Positions 17,868 through 26,322 of a DNA stretch of 64,000 nt are shown here, piece by piece. This DNA comes from an uncultured Lachnospiraceae bacterium. GTDB taxonomy: Bacteria; Bacillota; Clostridia; Lachnospirales; Lachnospiraceae. The stretch covers positions 124,001-188,000 of the forward strand of contig CAJUCN010000003.1 in NCBI GenBank assembly GCA_910585005.1, in the 5' to 3' direction. The first letter of the stretch is position 1, and the number at the start of each line of letters is the position of its first letter. The notes beneath the pieces are model-generated. The model did not search any database and had not been told where the DNA came from. It worked only from the letters and a program-made list of their open reading frames with translations. Both the position numbers and the translations under genes were made by a program.

Positions 17868-18713
17868 ATGATTACCAGTTTAAGCAACAACCGCATAAAG
17901 CATGTGGCAGCTCTTCGGGAAAAAGGCCGTGAACGGAACCGGGAAGGGCTTTTTTTGGCGGAGGGCGTTAGAATGTTTCAGGAGGCGCCGGTCGGGCAGA
18001 TTCGGGAGATCTATTACTCCGAATCCTTTTTGAAAACGACAGGGCGGAGGACGGAAGAAGAATCCCTCCGTCATGAAAAAAACCTTGAGAAACTTGCACT
18101 GTGCCGGGAAAGGGGGATTTTTACAGAGCAGGTCAGTGAGGAAGTGTTTCGGAAAGCTTCGGATACCTGTTCTCCCCAGGGGATTTTGTTTGTTATGGAA
18201 CAATTTACCTATTCTCTGGACAGGATGCTTTTGCAGGCGGGAGGACAGCGGCTTTTTTTGGCGCTTGAAGATATCCAGGATCCGGGAAATCTGGGTACGA
18301 TGCTGCGGACCGGGGAGGGTGCGGGGGTCAGCGGTGTGATCATGAGCCGGGGATGTGTAGACATTTATAATCCTAAGACGATACGCGCCACCATGGGATC
18401 CTTGTTCCGTGTTCCCTTTGTCTATGAGGAGGATTTAGGAGCGGCGGCAGGGAAGCTGAAAGCCCATGGGATAAGGGTCTATGCGGCACATCTGGAAGGG
18501 GAGCGGTATTATGACCAGATAGATTATCCTCTCGGAAGCGCCTTTTTGATTGGAAATGAAGGAAAGGGACTTAAGCGGGATACTGCGGATCTGGCGGATG
18601 CTTACGTTAAGATCCCCATGGAGGGGAAACTGGAATCATTAAATGCGGCAGTGGCGGCTGCGCTTTTGCTTTATCAGGCGGCCGGATGCCACAGGAAGGA
18701 GAAAGGAAAATGA
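17868..18713 (+). CDS. TrmH/SpoU family RNA 2'-O-ribose methyltransferase
   Basis: This SAM-dependent rRNA or tRNA methyltransferase of the SPOUT superfamily has 281 residues from the ATG at 17868, which follows GGGAGAGGAAAA. An N-terminal substrate-binding domain (TSLSNNRIKHVAALREK) precedes the catalytic domain. That domain shows LALEDIQDPGNLGTMLRT near residue 130, FLIGNEGKGL near 225 and SLNAAVAAALLLY near 255, the knot-forming motifs. The closest characterised relatives methylate 23S rRNA (RlmB/TsnR-like), but the target base is uncertain. Its stop overlaps the proC start as ATGA. Confidence 0.9.
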   Translation: MITSLSNNRIKHVAALREKGRERNREGLFLAEGVRMFQEAPVGQIREIYYSESFLKTTGRRTEEESLRHEKNLEKLALCRERGIFTEQVSEEVFRKASDTCSPQGILFVMEQFTYSLDRMLLQAGGQRLFLALEDIQDPGNLGTMLRTGEGAGVSGVIMSRGCVDIYNPKTIRATMGSLFRVPFVYEEDLGAAAGKLKAHGIRVYAAHLEGERYYDQIDYPLGSAFLIGNEGKGLKRDTADLADAYVKIPMEGKLESLNAAVAAALLLYQAAGCHRKEKGK

Positions 18714-19504
18714 CAATAGGATTTATTGGGCTGGGGAATATGGCCAAGGCAATGATCGCCGGAATCCTGGGTAAGGGGATCGCGGAAGTTTCGCAGATCG
18801 TTGGCTCTGCAAGGACGCAAAAGACCCGGGATGCAGTAAATAAGCAGTATGGAATCCAGGTGTATGAGGATAACTGTCATGTGGCGCAAATGGCGGATGT
18901 GCTGATTCTTGCCGTGAAACCCCAGATGCTCGGGGAGGTGATCGCTCAGATTAAGAACCAGGTCAAAGAAGAGACATTGGTTATCAGCATTGCCGCCGGG
19001 AAGGATATGGCCTGGATGGAAGAAGCATTTGGCCGGAAGATCAAGCTGGTGCGGTGTATGCCCAATACCCCGGCTATGGTTGGGGAGGGGTGCAGCGGCG
19101 TGTGCAGAAACGCAGAAATAAACGATCAGGAGATGGATCTTTGCATGAACCTGCTGGGCAGCTTTGGCATGGCTGAAGAAATACCCGAGGGGCTGATCGA
19201 TGCAGTAGGAGGAGTTAGTGGAAGTTCCCCGGCATTTGTGTTTTTATTTTTGGAAGCCCTTGCGGACGGGGGTGTGAAGGCTGGGCTGCCCAGAGGACAG
19301 GCATACCGTTTTGCCGCCCAGACCGTGCTTGGAAGCGCCAAGCTGATGCTGGAGGGCGGGAAGCATCCCGGGGAACTGAAAGACATGGTATGTTCTCCTG
19401 GCGGAACCACCATTGAAGGGGTACAGGTTTTGGAACAAATGGGATTTCGGGCCAGCGTAATGGGGGCAGTGGAAGCTTGTGTAGAAAAATCAAAAAAGAT
19501 GTAA
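18710..19504 (+). CDS. proC: Pyrroline-5-carboxylate reductase
   Basis: This catalyses the last step of proline synthesis, NAD(P)H reduction of 1-pyrroline-5-carboxylate, in the cytoplasm. It has 264 residues from the ATG at 18710, which overlaps the upstream stop codon and follows AGGAAGGAGAAAGGA. The Rossmann motif is IGFIGLGNMAKAMI. The C-terminal dimerisation signature includes DAVGGVSGSSPAFVF and the DMVCSPGGTTIEG segment. Translational coupling with the methyltransferase gene is likely. No proA or proB is nearby. Confidence 0.95.
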   Translation: MTIGFIGLGNMAKAMIAGILGKGIAEVSQIVGSARTQKTRDAVNKQYGIQVYEDNCHVAQMADVLILAVKPQMLGEVIAQIKNQVKEETLVISIAAGKDMAWMEEAFGRKIKLVRCMPNTPAMVGEGCSGVCRNAEINDQEMDLCMNLLGSFGMAEEIPEGLIDAVGGVSGSSPAFVFLFLEALADGGVKAGLPRGQAYRFAAQTVLGSAKLMLEGGKHPGELKDMVCSPGGTTIEGVQVLEQMGFRASVMGAVEACVEKSKKM

Positions 19505-19573
19505 AATAAATGTAATATATAAGGGAAAATTTGGATCATTAAAGTAGGAAATTAACTATGATTTTAGCTTAAA

Positions 19574-19602
19574 CTTGACAAAAATGGTATGTTTTGCTAA
19601 TA
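19574..19602 (+). promoter_or_regulatory. Sigma-A-type promoter upstream of the SleB-like hydrolase
   Basis: A perfect TTGACA -35 box is followed after 17 bases by TAATAT, with TATAAT overlapping 3 bases further on. It lies about 140 bases upstream of the hydrolase start, leaving a leader that can fold. Confidence 0.6.
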
Positions 19603-19640
19603 TAATTGCCATAATTGATGTAATAAAGTTGTAACATTTT

Positions 19641-19727
19641 AAGGGGAGCCAAGGATGGGAAAGCGGATGGCTTTCGCGTGTGCCCCTTAACATGTTTGGC
19701 GAATCTGAAAAGAAAACATCATGTATA
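19641..19727 (+). other. Structured 5' leader of the SleB-like hydrolase gene
   Basis: AAGGGG at 19641 pairs with CCCCTT ending at 19688, enclosing a GAAAGC/GCTTTC hairpin with a 5-nt loop. A second potential hairpin (ATGTTT/AAACAT) follows before the ribosome binding site. The transcript from the promoter near 19574 would carry this structure. It does not match the c-di-AMP or c-di-GMP riboswitch consensus that I know. A regulatory role is inference. Confidence 0.4.
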
Positions 19728-19740
19728 TGGAGGGAGCAGA

Positions 19741-20820
19741 ATGAACCGGAGAAATAGGCTGCTGGTGGTAACTGTGGGATTTCTTTTAAGCCCGCTTTGG
19801 TATCCGGCAGGGGAAATAACCGTTCAGGCAAGTGAGAGGGAAAATTATGAGTTTCCGAGCACAGGGATTGCGGAGGTGTTAGATCCCAGTGTGCTTACCA
19901 GTGACACCAGTGTAGAAGTACAGACCTGTTTGGACATCAACGAAAAATTTGAAGCGGAGCAGGAACGGATGGAGCAGGAACTGACCATGGCAAACGTGCA
20001 GAATGCATTGAACATCCGTGCAGAGGCCAGCGAGGATTCCGAGAAGGTAGGGCTGTTGTATAAGGACTGCGGTGGGAAAATCCTGGATCAAAAGGACGGC
20101 TGGACAAAGATCAAGTCGGGGAATGTGATTGGCTGGGCCAAGGATGAATATCTCCTTTTTGGGGAAGATGCCAAGGAAATGGCTCAGGATGTAGGGAACT
20201 GGATCGTCACCCTGGATGCAGGAGCAGTCCGTGTCAGGATGGAACCCAATGAGCAGGCGGATATATACGGTCTTCTTGCCTATGAAGATTCCGTGGAATT
20301 TATTGAGACGGTAAGCGATAAATGGATCAGCGTAGAGTATCATGATGAAATCGGTTATGTCAATACAGATTACATCAACGTGGAATTCCACATTGATGAA
20401 GGAGAGACGATGGATGTGATCCGTATCCGTGAGCGGGAGGAGGCGGAACGCAAGAGGAAGGCGAACCGTGGCGCGGTAGCGGCTGACGCTGATGAACTGC
20501 GTCTTTTGGGAGCGCTTATTTACTGCGAGGCAGGGAACCAATCCTATGAAGGAATGGTAGGCGTAGGGGCAGTGGTCATGAACCGTGTCAGGAGCGGCGC
20601 TTATCCCAATACCATTCATTCCGTAATTTACGCATCCGGGCAGTTTACCCCTGCTATGACCGGAAAAGTGGCAAGGGTTTATGATGGGAACGTTCCGGAT
20701 CTTTGCATGCAGGCGGCGCAGGCGGCGATCAATGGGGAGACGACTGTGGGAGATGCAACCCATTTCAGGCGTGCGGGAAAACGGGAAGGATATGTGCTGG
20801 GAGATCATGTATTCTGGTAA
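19741..20820 (+). CDS. Secreted SleB-type cell wall hydrolase with two SH3 domains
   Basis: This 359-residue exported protein starts at 19741 after GGAGGGAGCAGA. A signal peptide covers about residues 1-30 (basic MNRRNR, hydrophobic core, cleavage near VQA). Two bacterial SH3 domains follow at about residues 82-138 (ALNIRAEASEDSEKVG) and 150-215 (VRVRMEPNEQADIYG). The C-terminal hydrolase-2 (SleB/CwlJ) domain begins near residue 255, with LLGALIYCEAGNQSYEG supplying the catalytic glutamate. Such enzymes cleave peptidoglycan, often spore cortex. SH3 domains suggest binding to the vegetative wall. A terminator follows. Confidence 0.9.
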   Translation: MNRRNRLLVVTVGFLLSPLWYPAGEITVQASERENYEFPSTGIAEVLDPSVLTSDTSVEVQTCLDINEKFEAEQERMEQELTMANVQNALNIRAEASEDSEKVGLLYKDCGGKILDQKDGWTKIKSGNVIGWAKDEYLLFGEDAKEMAQDVGNWIVTLDAGAVRVRMEPNEQADIYGLLAYEDSVEFIETVSDKWISVEYHDEIGYVNTDYINVEFHIDEGETMDVIRIREREEAERKRKANRGAVAADADELRLLGALIYCEAGNQSYEGMVGVGAVVMNRVRSGAYPNTIHSVIYASGQFTPAMTGKVARVYDGNVPDLCMQAAQAAINGETTVGDATHFRRAGKREGYVLGDHVFW

Positions 20821-20840
20821 ACATGTTAGATTAGTCAAAA

Positions 20841-20879
20841 AGGAACAGCATTCCATGAAGGTGGGGCTGTTCTTTTTTT
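20841..20879 (+). terminator. Rho-independent terminator after the SleB-like gene
   Basis: GAACAGC pairs with GCTGTTC around a 16-nt loop, and the stem is followed by seven T residues. It starts about 20 bases after the hydrolase stop. Confidence 0.88.
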
Positions 20880-20890
20880 GGTTAAATTTC

Positions 20891-20920
20891 TTGACGCGGC
20901 GCGGGAATCATCCTTATAAT
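20891..20920 (+). promoter_or_regulatory. Sigma-A promoter for the zinc-ribbon/DUF2085 pair
   Basis: TTGACG and a perfect TATAAT are separated by 18 bases. The -10 box ends 43 bases before the start codon at 20964, immediately after the upstream terminator. Confidence 0.75.
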
Positions 20921-20963
20921 AAAATTGTCGTAATGAAAAACGGAAGAAAAGAGGAAAATGCAT

Positions 20964-21173
20964 ATGAAATGTCCTAAATGCGGAAATGAAAATTGTCAGA
21001 TCACTACAGAAACGACTTCCACTGGAAAAGATTTTTCGGCGGGGAAAGGGTGCTGCGGCGCGCTGCTGCTTGGGCCGATTGGAATCCTTTGTGGAGCGTG
21101 CGGAAAAGGAAAACAGATTCGTTCAACCAACTATTGGGTTTGCCCTGGCTGTGGGAAAAAATTTAAAGCATGA
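20964..21173 (+). CDS. Small zinc-ribbon protein
   Basis: This is a 69-residue protein with two Cys-x2-Cys knuckles (CPKCG at the N-terminus and CPGCG near the C-terminus). They flank a Gly/Cys-rich hydrophobic centre (GCCGALLLGPIGILCGACGKG) that could touch the membrane. The ATG at 20964 sits 9 bases from GAGG, better than the in-frame ATG at 20958. It has its own promoter and overlaps the next gene by ATGA. The function is unknown. Zinc binding is predicted from the cysteine spacing. Confidence 0.8.
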   Translation: MKCPKCGNENCQITTETTSTGKDFSAGKGCCGALLLGPIGILCGACGKGKQIRSTNYWVCPGCGKKFKA

Positions 21174-21529
21174 GCAGCGTAAATCCTATATGGATACAGG
21201 GGATGGAATTATGTGCGAAATACTGTAGATGTCATCAAATGCCGGAACGAAGTTTTTTTATCTGTGGTTATCAATTTCCTTTATGTGCCAGGTGCACTGG
21301 CATAGCAATCGGTCATATTACCGCCTTATTTGCGGCGCCTTTCCATACCTTCAAATATTCGATAGCGCTTTTACTGTTTCCTTTGGCCATAGATGGAACT
21401 GTGCAATATTTCACTTCTTACCAGTCCAATAATTGTAAAAGAGTCATAACAGGCGCTTTATATGGATTTGCATTTACTTCGGTTGTCTGCCGCATGGTAA
21501 AAGCGGTATTGCACAAGAAGATGGCGTGA
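21170..21529 (+). CDS. DUF2085 family small membrane protein
   Basis: This 119-residue protein has Cys-rich N-terminal motifs (CAKYCRCHQMPERSFF, then FPLCARCTGIAIGH) followed by two or three hydrophobic segments, matching the DUF2085 family. The conserved C-H and C-x2-C residues suggest metal or cofactor binding at the membrane. It overlaps the zinc-ribbon gene stop by four bases (ATGA), so the two are translationally coupled. No function is established for the family as far as I know. Confidence 0.8.
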   Translation: MSSVNPIWIQGMELCAKYCRCHQMPERSFFICGYQFPLCARCTGIAIGHITALFAAPFHTFKYSIALLLFPLAIDGTVQYFTSYQSNNCKRVITGALYGFAFTSVVCRMVKAVLHKKMA

Positions 21530-21643
21530 AATTTTTTTATTCATTGCGTCTGCTTTCATTGTGTAGTAAAATGAATTTTAACAATAATATGCGGAAAGTT
21601 TTGTGCGTCTTGCATAGTGAGGGATAAGAGAAGGAGGTTTCGT

Positions 21644-22087
21644 ATGAATCTGACAACGATCTGGCTCATTGTCTTTGTTGTCTGTATTGTGGCAGAGATC
21701 ATATCCATGGGGCTTACTACAATCTGGTTTGCAGGGGGAGCGCTGGTAGCTGCCGTCGTATCTGCTTTTGGTGCGCCGTTATGGCTCCAGATCGCACTTT
21801 TTGCGGTAGTATCGCTGGTGCTTTTGTATTTTACCCGTCCAATTGCGGTAAAATATTTTAACAAAGACCGGGTAAAGACGAATGCGGAAAGCCTGGTGGG
21901 AAAACAGGCAATTGTGATCAGTGAGATTGATAATTTACAGGGCATCGGCCAGGTGACTGTAGGGGGACAGGAATGGACGGCACGCACGACCCAGGAAGGG
22001 ATCAGCCTGCCTGTGGGAAGCGTCGTGGTTATCCGTGCGATCAGTGGTGTAAAGCTGATGGTGGAGGAGAAACAGCAAACGTCATAA
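21644..22087 (+). CDS. nfeD: NfeD family membrane protein
   Basis: This 147-residue NfeD-type protein starts at the ATG at 21644, 6 bases after GAAGGAGGT; an upstream in-frame start lacks a site. Two or three transmembrane segments (about residues 5-65) are followed by a C-terminal OB-fold domain (SLVGKQAIVISEIDN through the SGVKLMVEE end). NfeD proteins work with SPFH-domain partners in membrane microdomains and membrane-protein quality control. The slipin gene immediately downstream is the expected partner. Confidence 0.88.
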   Translation: MNLTTIWLIVFVVCIVAEIISMGLTTIWFAGGALVAAVVSAFGAPLWLQIALFAVVSLVLLYFTRPIAVKYFNKDRVKTNAESLVGKQAIVISEIDNLQGIGQVTVGGQEWTARTTQEGISLPVGSVVVIRAISGVKLMVEEKQQTS

Positions 22088-22163
22088 TTGTCGTGTCATG
22101 TTTGCAGGGCGCTGCAAAGCGGCGCATGGATGTAGAGGGGAAACCCGGAAAGAAGAGGTAACT

Positions 22164-23084
22164 ATGGGATATTTTGTTGTTGTAGTCATTATTTTATTGC
22201 TTGCGGTTGCGGCATCCTGTGTAAAGATTGTACCCCAGGCCTTTGCCTATGTGGTGGAAAGACTGGGCGCTTATCAGGGGACATGGTCCGTGGGACTTCA
22301 TATCAAACTGCCGATTATTGATAAGGTGGCTAAGAAGATCAATTTAAAGGAGCAGGTAGTTGACTTTGCTCCCCAACCGGTTATCACCAAGGATAATGTA
22401 ACCATGCGGATTGATACGGTGGTATTTTTCCAGATCACTGACCCGAAGATGTTTGCTTACGGTGTGGAAAACCCGATTATGGCAATCGAAAACCTGACGG
22501 CTACCACACTTCGTAACATTATCGGCGATCTGGAGCTGGATCAGACGCTTACCTCCAGAGAGACCATCAACACGAAGATGCGCGCATCCCTTGACGAGGC
22601 AACGGATCCTTGGGGAATCAAGGTAAACCGTGTGGAACTTAAGAATATCATTCCACCTGCAGAGATCCAGAATGCCATGGAAAGGCAGATGAAGGCGGAA
22701 CGTGAGAGACGTGAGGCAGTTACCCGTGCAGAAGGTGAGAAAAAGGCAAGCGTGACGGTGGCGGAAGGTAAGAAGGCAGCCGCTATTTTGGAAGCGGAGG
22801 CGGAGAAGCAGTCCGCGATCCTTCGTGCAGAGGCACAGAAGGAAAAGATGATCCGTGAGGCGGAAGGTGAAGCGGAGGCAATCTTAAAAGTACAGCAGGC
22901 AACGGCAGACGGTATCCGTATGATCCGTGAAGCAGGGGCGGATGAGTCTGTGTTACGCATCAAGAGCCTGGAAGCATTTGAAAAGGCGGCGGACGGCAAG
23001 GCGACCAAGATCATTATCCCTTCTGAGATCCAGGGCCTGGCAGGGCTTGCTGCATCCGTGAAAGAATTGGTAAGTGACAAATAA
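22164..23084 (+). CDS. SPFH/Band 7 slipin (stomatin-like) protein
   Basis: This 306-residue stomatin/slipin homologue has one N-terminal membrane anchor (residues about 2-20), a Band 7 domain (VVERLGAYQGTWSVGLH through the VELKNIIPPAEIQNAM stretch) and a long charged coiled-coil rich in Glu, Ala and Lys. The start at 22164 follows AGAAGAGGTAACT. It lies 76 bases after nfeD, the standard NfeD-slipin pairing. It likely forms oligomeric cages or scaffolds at the membrane and modulates proteases or lipid domains. It is unrelated to the following arginine gene. Confidence 0.92.
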   Translation: MGYFVVVVIILLLAVAASCVKIVPQAFAYVVERLGAYQGTWSVGLHIKLPIIDKVAKKINLKEQVVDFAPQPVITKDNVTMRIDTVVFFQITDPKMFAYGVENPIMAIENLTATTLRNIIGDLELDQTLTSRETINTKMRASLDEATDPWGIKVNRVELKNIIPPAEIQNAMERQMKAERERREAVTRAEGEKKASVTVAEGKKAAAILEAEAEKQSAILRAEAQKEKMIREAEGEAEAILKVQQATADGIRMIREAGADESVLRIKSLEAFEKAADGKATKIIIPSEIQGLAGLAASVKELVSDK

Positions 23085-23107
23085 AGCAGTATGGAGAGGA
23101 TAAACCA

Positions 23108-24094
23108 ATGGATCTAAAAGGCAGAAGTTTTTTAAAGCTCCTTGACTTTACACCGGAAGAGATTCTTTATCTGGTGGATCTGGCAGCAGAACTGAAAGAA
23201 AAAAAGAAAAACGGAGTTTTGACAAAGGAAATGCATCAGGGTAAAAACGCCGCGTTGATTTTTGAAAAGACCAGTACCAGAACAAGGTGCTCCTTTGAAG
23301 TGGCTGCCCATGATCTGGGGATGGGGACGGTCTATCTTGAGCCATCAAGTTCCCAGATCGGGAAAAAAGAGAGCATTGAGGATACGGCGCGGGTGCTTGG
23401 CAGGATGTTTGAGGGCATTGAATACCGCGGCTTTGAGCAGGAGATTGTGGAAGAACTGGCTAAATATGCAGGGGTTCCGGTGTGGAACGGGCTGACCAAT
23501 GAATTCCACCCCACCCAGATGCTGGCGGATATCCTGACGATCCGGGAAAAGCTGGGAAGGATCCAGGGCGTGAAGCTGACATATATGGGGGATGCCCGTT
23601 ACAATATGGGCAATTCCCTGATGGTGACGTGTGCAAAACTTGGGATGCATTTTACGGCATGTACCACTTCCAAATATTTCCCGGAAGAAGGGTTGGTTAA
23701 GCAATGCAGGGAAATTGCCGCCGGGACTGGCGGGACGATTACCCTCACAGAGGATGTGGCGGAAGGAACGAAGGATGCAGATGTGATTTACACAGACGTA
23801 TGGGTTTCTATGGGAGAACCTGCAGAGGTTTGGGAAGAGAGGATCAAAGATCTTTCTCCTTACCAGGTGAATGCAAAAGTGATGGCAAATGCCAAGGAAA
23901 CAGCGATCTTTATGCATTGTCTTCCTGCTTTTCATGACCTGAATACCAGGACAGGAAAGGAAATTAGCAGACGGTTTGGCATTACGGAGATGGAAGTGAC
24001 AGACGAAGTCTTTGAATCTCCCCAGTCCGTGGTGTTTGATGAGGCGGAAAATAGAATGCATACCATTAAGGCAGTGATGGCGGCTACTTTGTAG
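23108..24094 (+). CDS. argF: Ornithine carbamoyltransferase
   Basis: This condenses carbamoyl phosphate with ornithine to citrulline, in arginine biosynthesis or the catabolic deiminase route. It has 328 residues. The carbamoyl-phosphate motif is FEKTSTRTRCSFEV near residue 50. HPTQMLAD near residue 135 and HCLPAFHD near residue 275 (ornithine side) are intact. The length fits anabolic OTC as well as ArcB. The absence of arcA/arcC nearby slightly favours ArgF. It starts at 23108 after GGAGAGGATAAACC, and a hairpin overlaps its stop codon. Confidence 0.94.
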   Translation: MDLKGRSFLKLLDFTPEEILYLVDLAAELKEKKKNGVLTKEMHQGKNAALIFEKTSTRTRCSFEVAAHDLGMGTVYLEPSSSQIGKKESIEDTARVLGRMFEGIEYRGFEQEIVEELAKYAGVPVWNGLTNEFHPTQMLADILTIREKLGRIQGVKLTYMGDARYNMGNSLMVTCAKLGMHFTACTTSKYFPEEGLVKQCREIAAGTGGTITLTEDVAEGTKDADVIYTDVWVSMGEPAEVWEERIKDLSPYQVNAKVMANAKETAIFMHCLPAFHDLNTRTGKEISRRFGITEMEVTDEVFESPQSVVFDEAENRMHTIKAVMAATL

Positions 24095-24102
24095 CCGCCT
24101 TT
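24079..24102 (+). terminator. Compact hairpin over the argF stop codon
   Basis: GGCGGCTAC and GTAGCCGCC form a perfect 9-bp stem with a TTT loop, and three T residues follow. The stem contains the argF stop codon. It may terminate or attenuate transcription into the downstream small gene. Confidence 0.55.
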
Positions 24103-24116
24103 GACGGATAGGGCGG

Positions 24117-24503
24117 ATGGAAATGGATAAGGGAATAAGGGAAGGAAAGATGGTGCTGTGCGGGGCCAATGCCTACGAGCAAAAATATTACTTTAATGAG
24201 AAGTTTGCGGGGATACCCGATTCCATTAAGGAGGAACTTCACATAATCTGTGTGCTTTTTACACAGGAAGTAGGAGGAATCTTTACCATAGAATTTGAGG
24301 AGGACGGCCGTGTATCCATGCGTACGGAATATGCCGATGATGACTACCTATACGATGAGATCGGAAGCGGCCTTCTTGTGGGGGAAGTACGCCGTAAGAG
24401 ACAGGAAATGTTTGAATCTTTGAGCCTGTATTACCGGGTTTTCATTCTCCATAGAGATGTCAATGAACTGCTTGAAGAGGGAGAGGATAGAACAGAAATC
24501 TGA
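24117..24503 (+). CDS. Conserved small acidic protein, DUF6145-like
   Basis: This is a 128-residue acidic soluble protein without signal or membrane segments. It begins MEMDKGIREGKMVLCGANAY and contains the VLFTQEVGGIFTIEF strand and an acidic YADDDYLYDEIGSG loop. I recall closely similar proteins in Lachnospiraceae grouped as DUF6145, but I cannot confirm that here. The ribosome binding site is weak, and either ATG (24117 or 24123) could be used. It overlaps nothing and runs into dusB, whose GTG start follows 22 bases later. The function is unknown. Confidence 0.75.
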   Translation: MEMDKGIREGKMVLCGANAYEQKYYFNEKFAGIPDSIKEELHIICVLFTQEVGGIFTIEFEEDGRVSMRTEYADDDYLYDEIGSGLLVGEVRRKRQEMFESLSLYYRVFILHRDVNELLEEGEDRTEI

Positions 24504-24525
24504 TGGCGGAAGGAGAGCAGAAACA

Positions 24526-25527
24526 GTGTTAAAGATCGGAAATGTACTTTTGGAAAATCCTTTGATATTGGCACCCATGGCAGGCGTAACAGACCTGCCA
24601 TTTCGTTTGCTGTGCAAGGAACAGGGGGCAGGGCTTGTGTGTATGGAAATGGTCAGTGCCAAGGCCATTTATTATCAGAATAAAAATACCCAGGAATTGT
24701 TGGAGATCCACCCGGATGAGGGGCCTGTTTCTTTACAGCTTTTTGGTTCAGATCCATATATCATCAGCCAGATGGCAAAGCAGATCGAACACAGGCCCTT
24801 TGATATCCTGGACTTAAATATGGGCTGCCCGGTTCCTAAAGTGGTGAATAATGGAGAGGGATCCGCGCTGATGAAAAATCCAAGGCTGGCAGAGGAGATC
24901 ATAACGCAGACGGTGAAAGCAGTGAAAAAGCCTGTGACCGTCAAGATCCGCAAAGGGTTTTCCGAGCAGGAAACCAATGCGGTGGAAATCGCTAAAATTG
25001 CGGAAGCCAGTGGTGCGGCGGCAGTTGCGGTACATGGAAGGACACGGGAACAGTATTATTCCGGCCAGGCGGATTGGGATATCATCAGGCAGGTAAAAGA
25101 GGCGGTAAGCATTCCGGTCATTGGCAATGGGGATGTGACAGACGGACCGTCAGCCAAGGCCATGTTTATGGAAACGGGCTGTGACGGGATTATGATTGGC
25201 AGGGCAGCTCAGGGAAATCCTTGGATCTTCAAGGAGATCTCCCGTTATCTTGGATCTTCTGACCAGGAAGGCGGGGGAGAGGAGCAAAATTGCCCTGGAA
25301 AAGGAAATTTTGTGAAAAGTCCTTGTGAAGTGCGGGATGTGATCCTTCGGCATGCCCATATGGAGCGGGAGCTGAAAGGAGAATATACGGCGGTCAGGGA
25401 AATGCGTAAGCATATTGCCTGGTATACTGCCGGATATCCTAACTCGGCGGCATTTCGCAGACAGATCAATGAGATAGAATCTTTTGACGGGCTGAAGGCG
25501 GCTGTGGCGGCTATTTTTTCGGAATAG
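24526..25527 (+). CDS. dusB: tRNA-dihydrouridine synthase DusB
   Basis: This FMN-dependent enzyme reduces specific uridines in tRNA to dihydrouridine. It has 333 residues from a GTG start at 24526, preceded by GGAAGGAGAG. The longer in-frame extension to 24457 overlaps the previous gene. Motifs include LAPMAGVTDLPFR, DLNMGCPVPKV with the catalytic Cys (near residue 95), VHGRTREQYYSG and the PVIGNGDVTDGPSA stretch. A C-terminal helical RNA-binding domain follows. It is placed between a small unknown gene and a hypothetical gene, upstream of greA-lysS as in many clostridia. Confidence 0.94.
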   Translation: MLKIGNVLLENPLILAPMAGVTDLPFRLLCKEQGAGLVCMEMVSAKAIYYQNKNTQELLEIHPDEGPVSLQLFGSDPYIISQMAKQIEHRPFDILDLNMGCPVPKVVNNGEGSALMKNPRLAEEIITQTVKAVKKPVTVKIRKGFSEQETNAVEIAKIAEASGAAAVAVHGRTREQYYSGQADWDIIRQVKEAVSIPVIGNGDVTDGPSAKAMFMETGCDGIMIGRAAQGNPWIFKEISRYLGSSDQEGGGEEQNCPGKGNFVKSPCEVRDVILRHAHMERELKGEYTAVREMRKHIAWYTAGYPNSAAFRRQINEIESFDGLKAAVAAIFSE

Positions 25528-25555
25528 GAAACAGGCTCCTTGCATATCCTTTGCT

Positions 25556-26275
25556 ATGGGAAGGGAAGAAAAAAATATTTTTTATATCGGGATTGAAGAG
25601 GGAAAGGCTGCCGGAAAAAGAGAACTGCTTGCAAGGGGGCTTCCCATCAGAAAACTTGGCCGGAAGTTTCCTTATCTTTCGTGGGAGGGGAGAAATGTGA
25701 CTGTCAGTTTACAGGTTCACTTTGCCCTTTTACCACAAAAAGAAAAAAGATTTTGGCGCCAACAAGATTGGAAAGGGGAGACGGTAGAGAAGGTCTTGGA
25801 AAAAACGGCTGAAAATGCGGCGCTTAGGTGGGAATGCCGGGAACAGGCCATAACCCCGCTTCTTGGAAAAAGAAGGACGGAACTTCCGCCGGAATTGATG
25901 GCGGTATGTCTGTACCAGCACAGGCCTTTTGATCAGATCTGCCTTTCTTTGCCGGAGGAAGGGGAATATTTTGCAGAGCAGGCTATGTGGCTTTTGCGCC
26001 CTTATCTTCCCCGGATGAGGAAGGCTTTCATCTGTGGAGGGGAAAACGAAAATGGGGACAAGGCCAGAGAGCGGCTATATGAGGAGTTTGGCCTTGTTTT
26101 AATGGAGATCAAAAAACCGGAGCCGGGCATGATTTGGCTGGATTTGCGGGAGGAAGAGACACTGGAAGGAATAGGAAAAAGAGTAGGTTTTAAGGGAAAA
26201 AGCGTGAATAGATCCCAAACATGGAATTTTCTTGACACTGCGGTGAAAAATGGGTATAATACGGAAGTTAATTAG
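25556..26275 (+). CDS. Conserved hypothetical protein between dusB and greA
   Basis: This is a 239-residue soluble, basic protein with no domain that I recognise. It has an N-terminal strand (IFYIGIEEGKAAGKRELLA), a central stretch ending in PPELMAVCLYQHRPF, a probable Rossmann-like second half (RMRKAFICGGENE near residue 160) and an FKGKSVNRSQTWNFLDTAVK tail. No good ribosome binding site precedes the ATG at 25556. The 3' end of the gene carries a consensus promoter aimed at greA. It may be a lineage-restricted gene of Lachnospiraceae. The function is unknown. Confidence 0.72.
   Translation: MGREEKNIFYIGIEEGKAAGKRELLARGLPIRKLGRKFPYLSWEGRNVTVSLQVHFALLPQKEKRFWRQQDWKGETVEKVLEKTAENAALRWECREQAITPLLGKRRTELPPELMAVCLYQHRPFDQICLSLPEEGEYFAEQAMWLLRPYLPRMRKAFICGGENENGDKARERLYEEFGLVLMEIKKPEPGMIWLDLREEETLEGIGKRVGFKGKSVNRSQTWNFLDTAVKNGYNTEVN
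26232..26260 (+). promoter_or_regulatory. Consensus sigma-A promoter for greA-lysS inside the preceding gene
   Basis: A perfect TTGACA, a 17-base spacer and a perfect TATAAT lie within the last 45 bases of the hypothetical gene. The -10 box ends 62 bases before the greA ATG at 26323. This is the strongest housekeeping promoter seen in the window. Confidence 0.88.
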
Positions 26276-26322
26276 GAGTTTTCAATTGATAGAAGCAAAT
26301 ATGGGTGGAAAGGCGAAAAGCA

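Noticed and set aside
19641..19727. c-di-AMP (ydaO) or c-di-GMP riboswitch before the wall hydrolase
   Set aside because: The conserved sequence blocks of those classes are absent; only generic hairpins can be shown.
19879..20856. Minus-strand open frame of 325 residues opposite the SleB-like gene
   Set aside because: The plus-strand gene has signal peptide, SH3 and hydrolase domains; the antisense frame has none.
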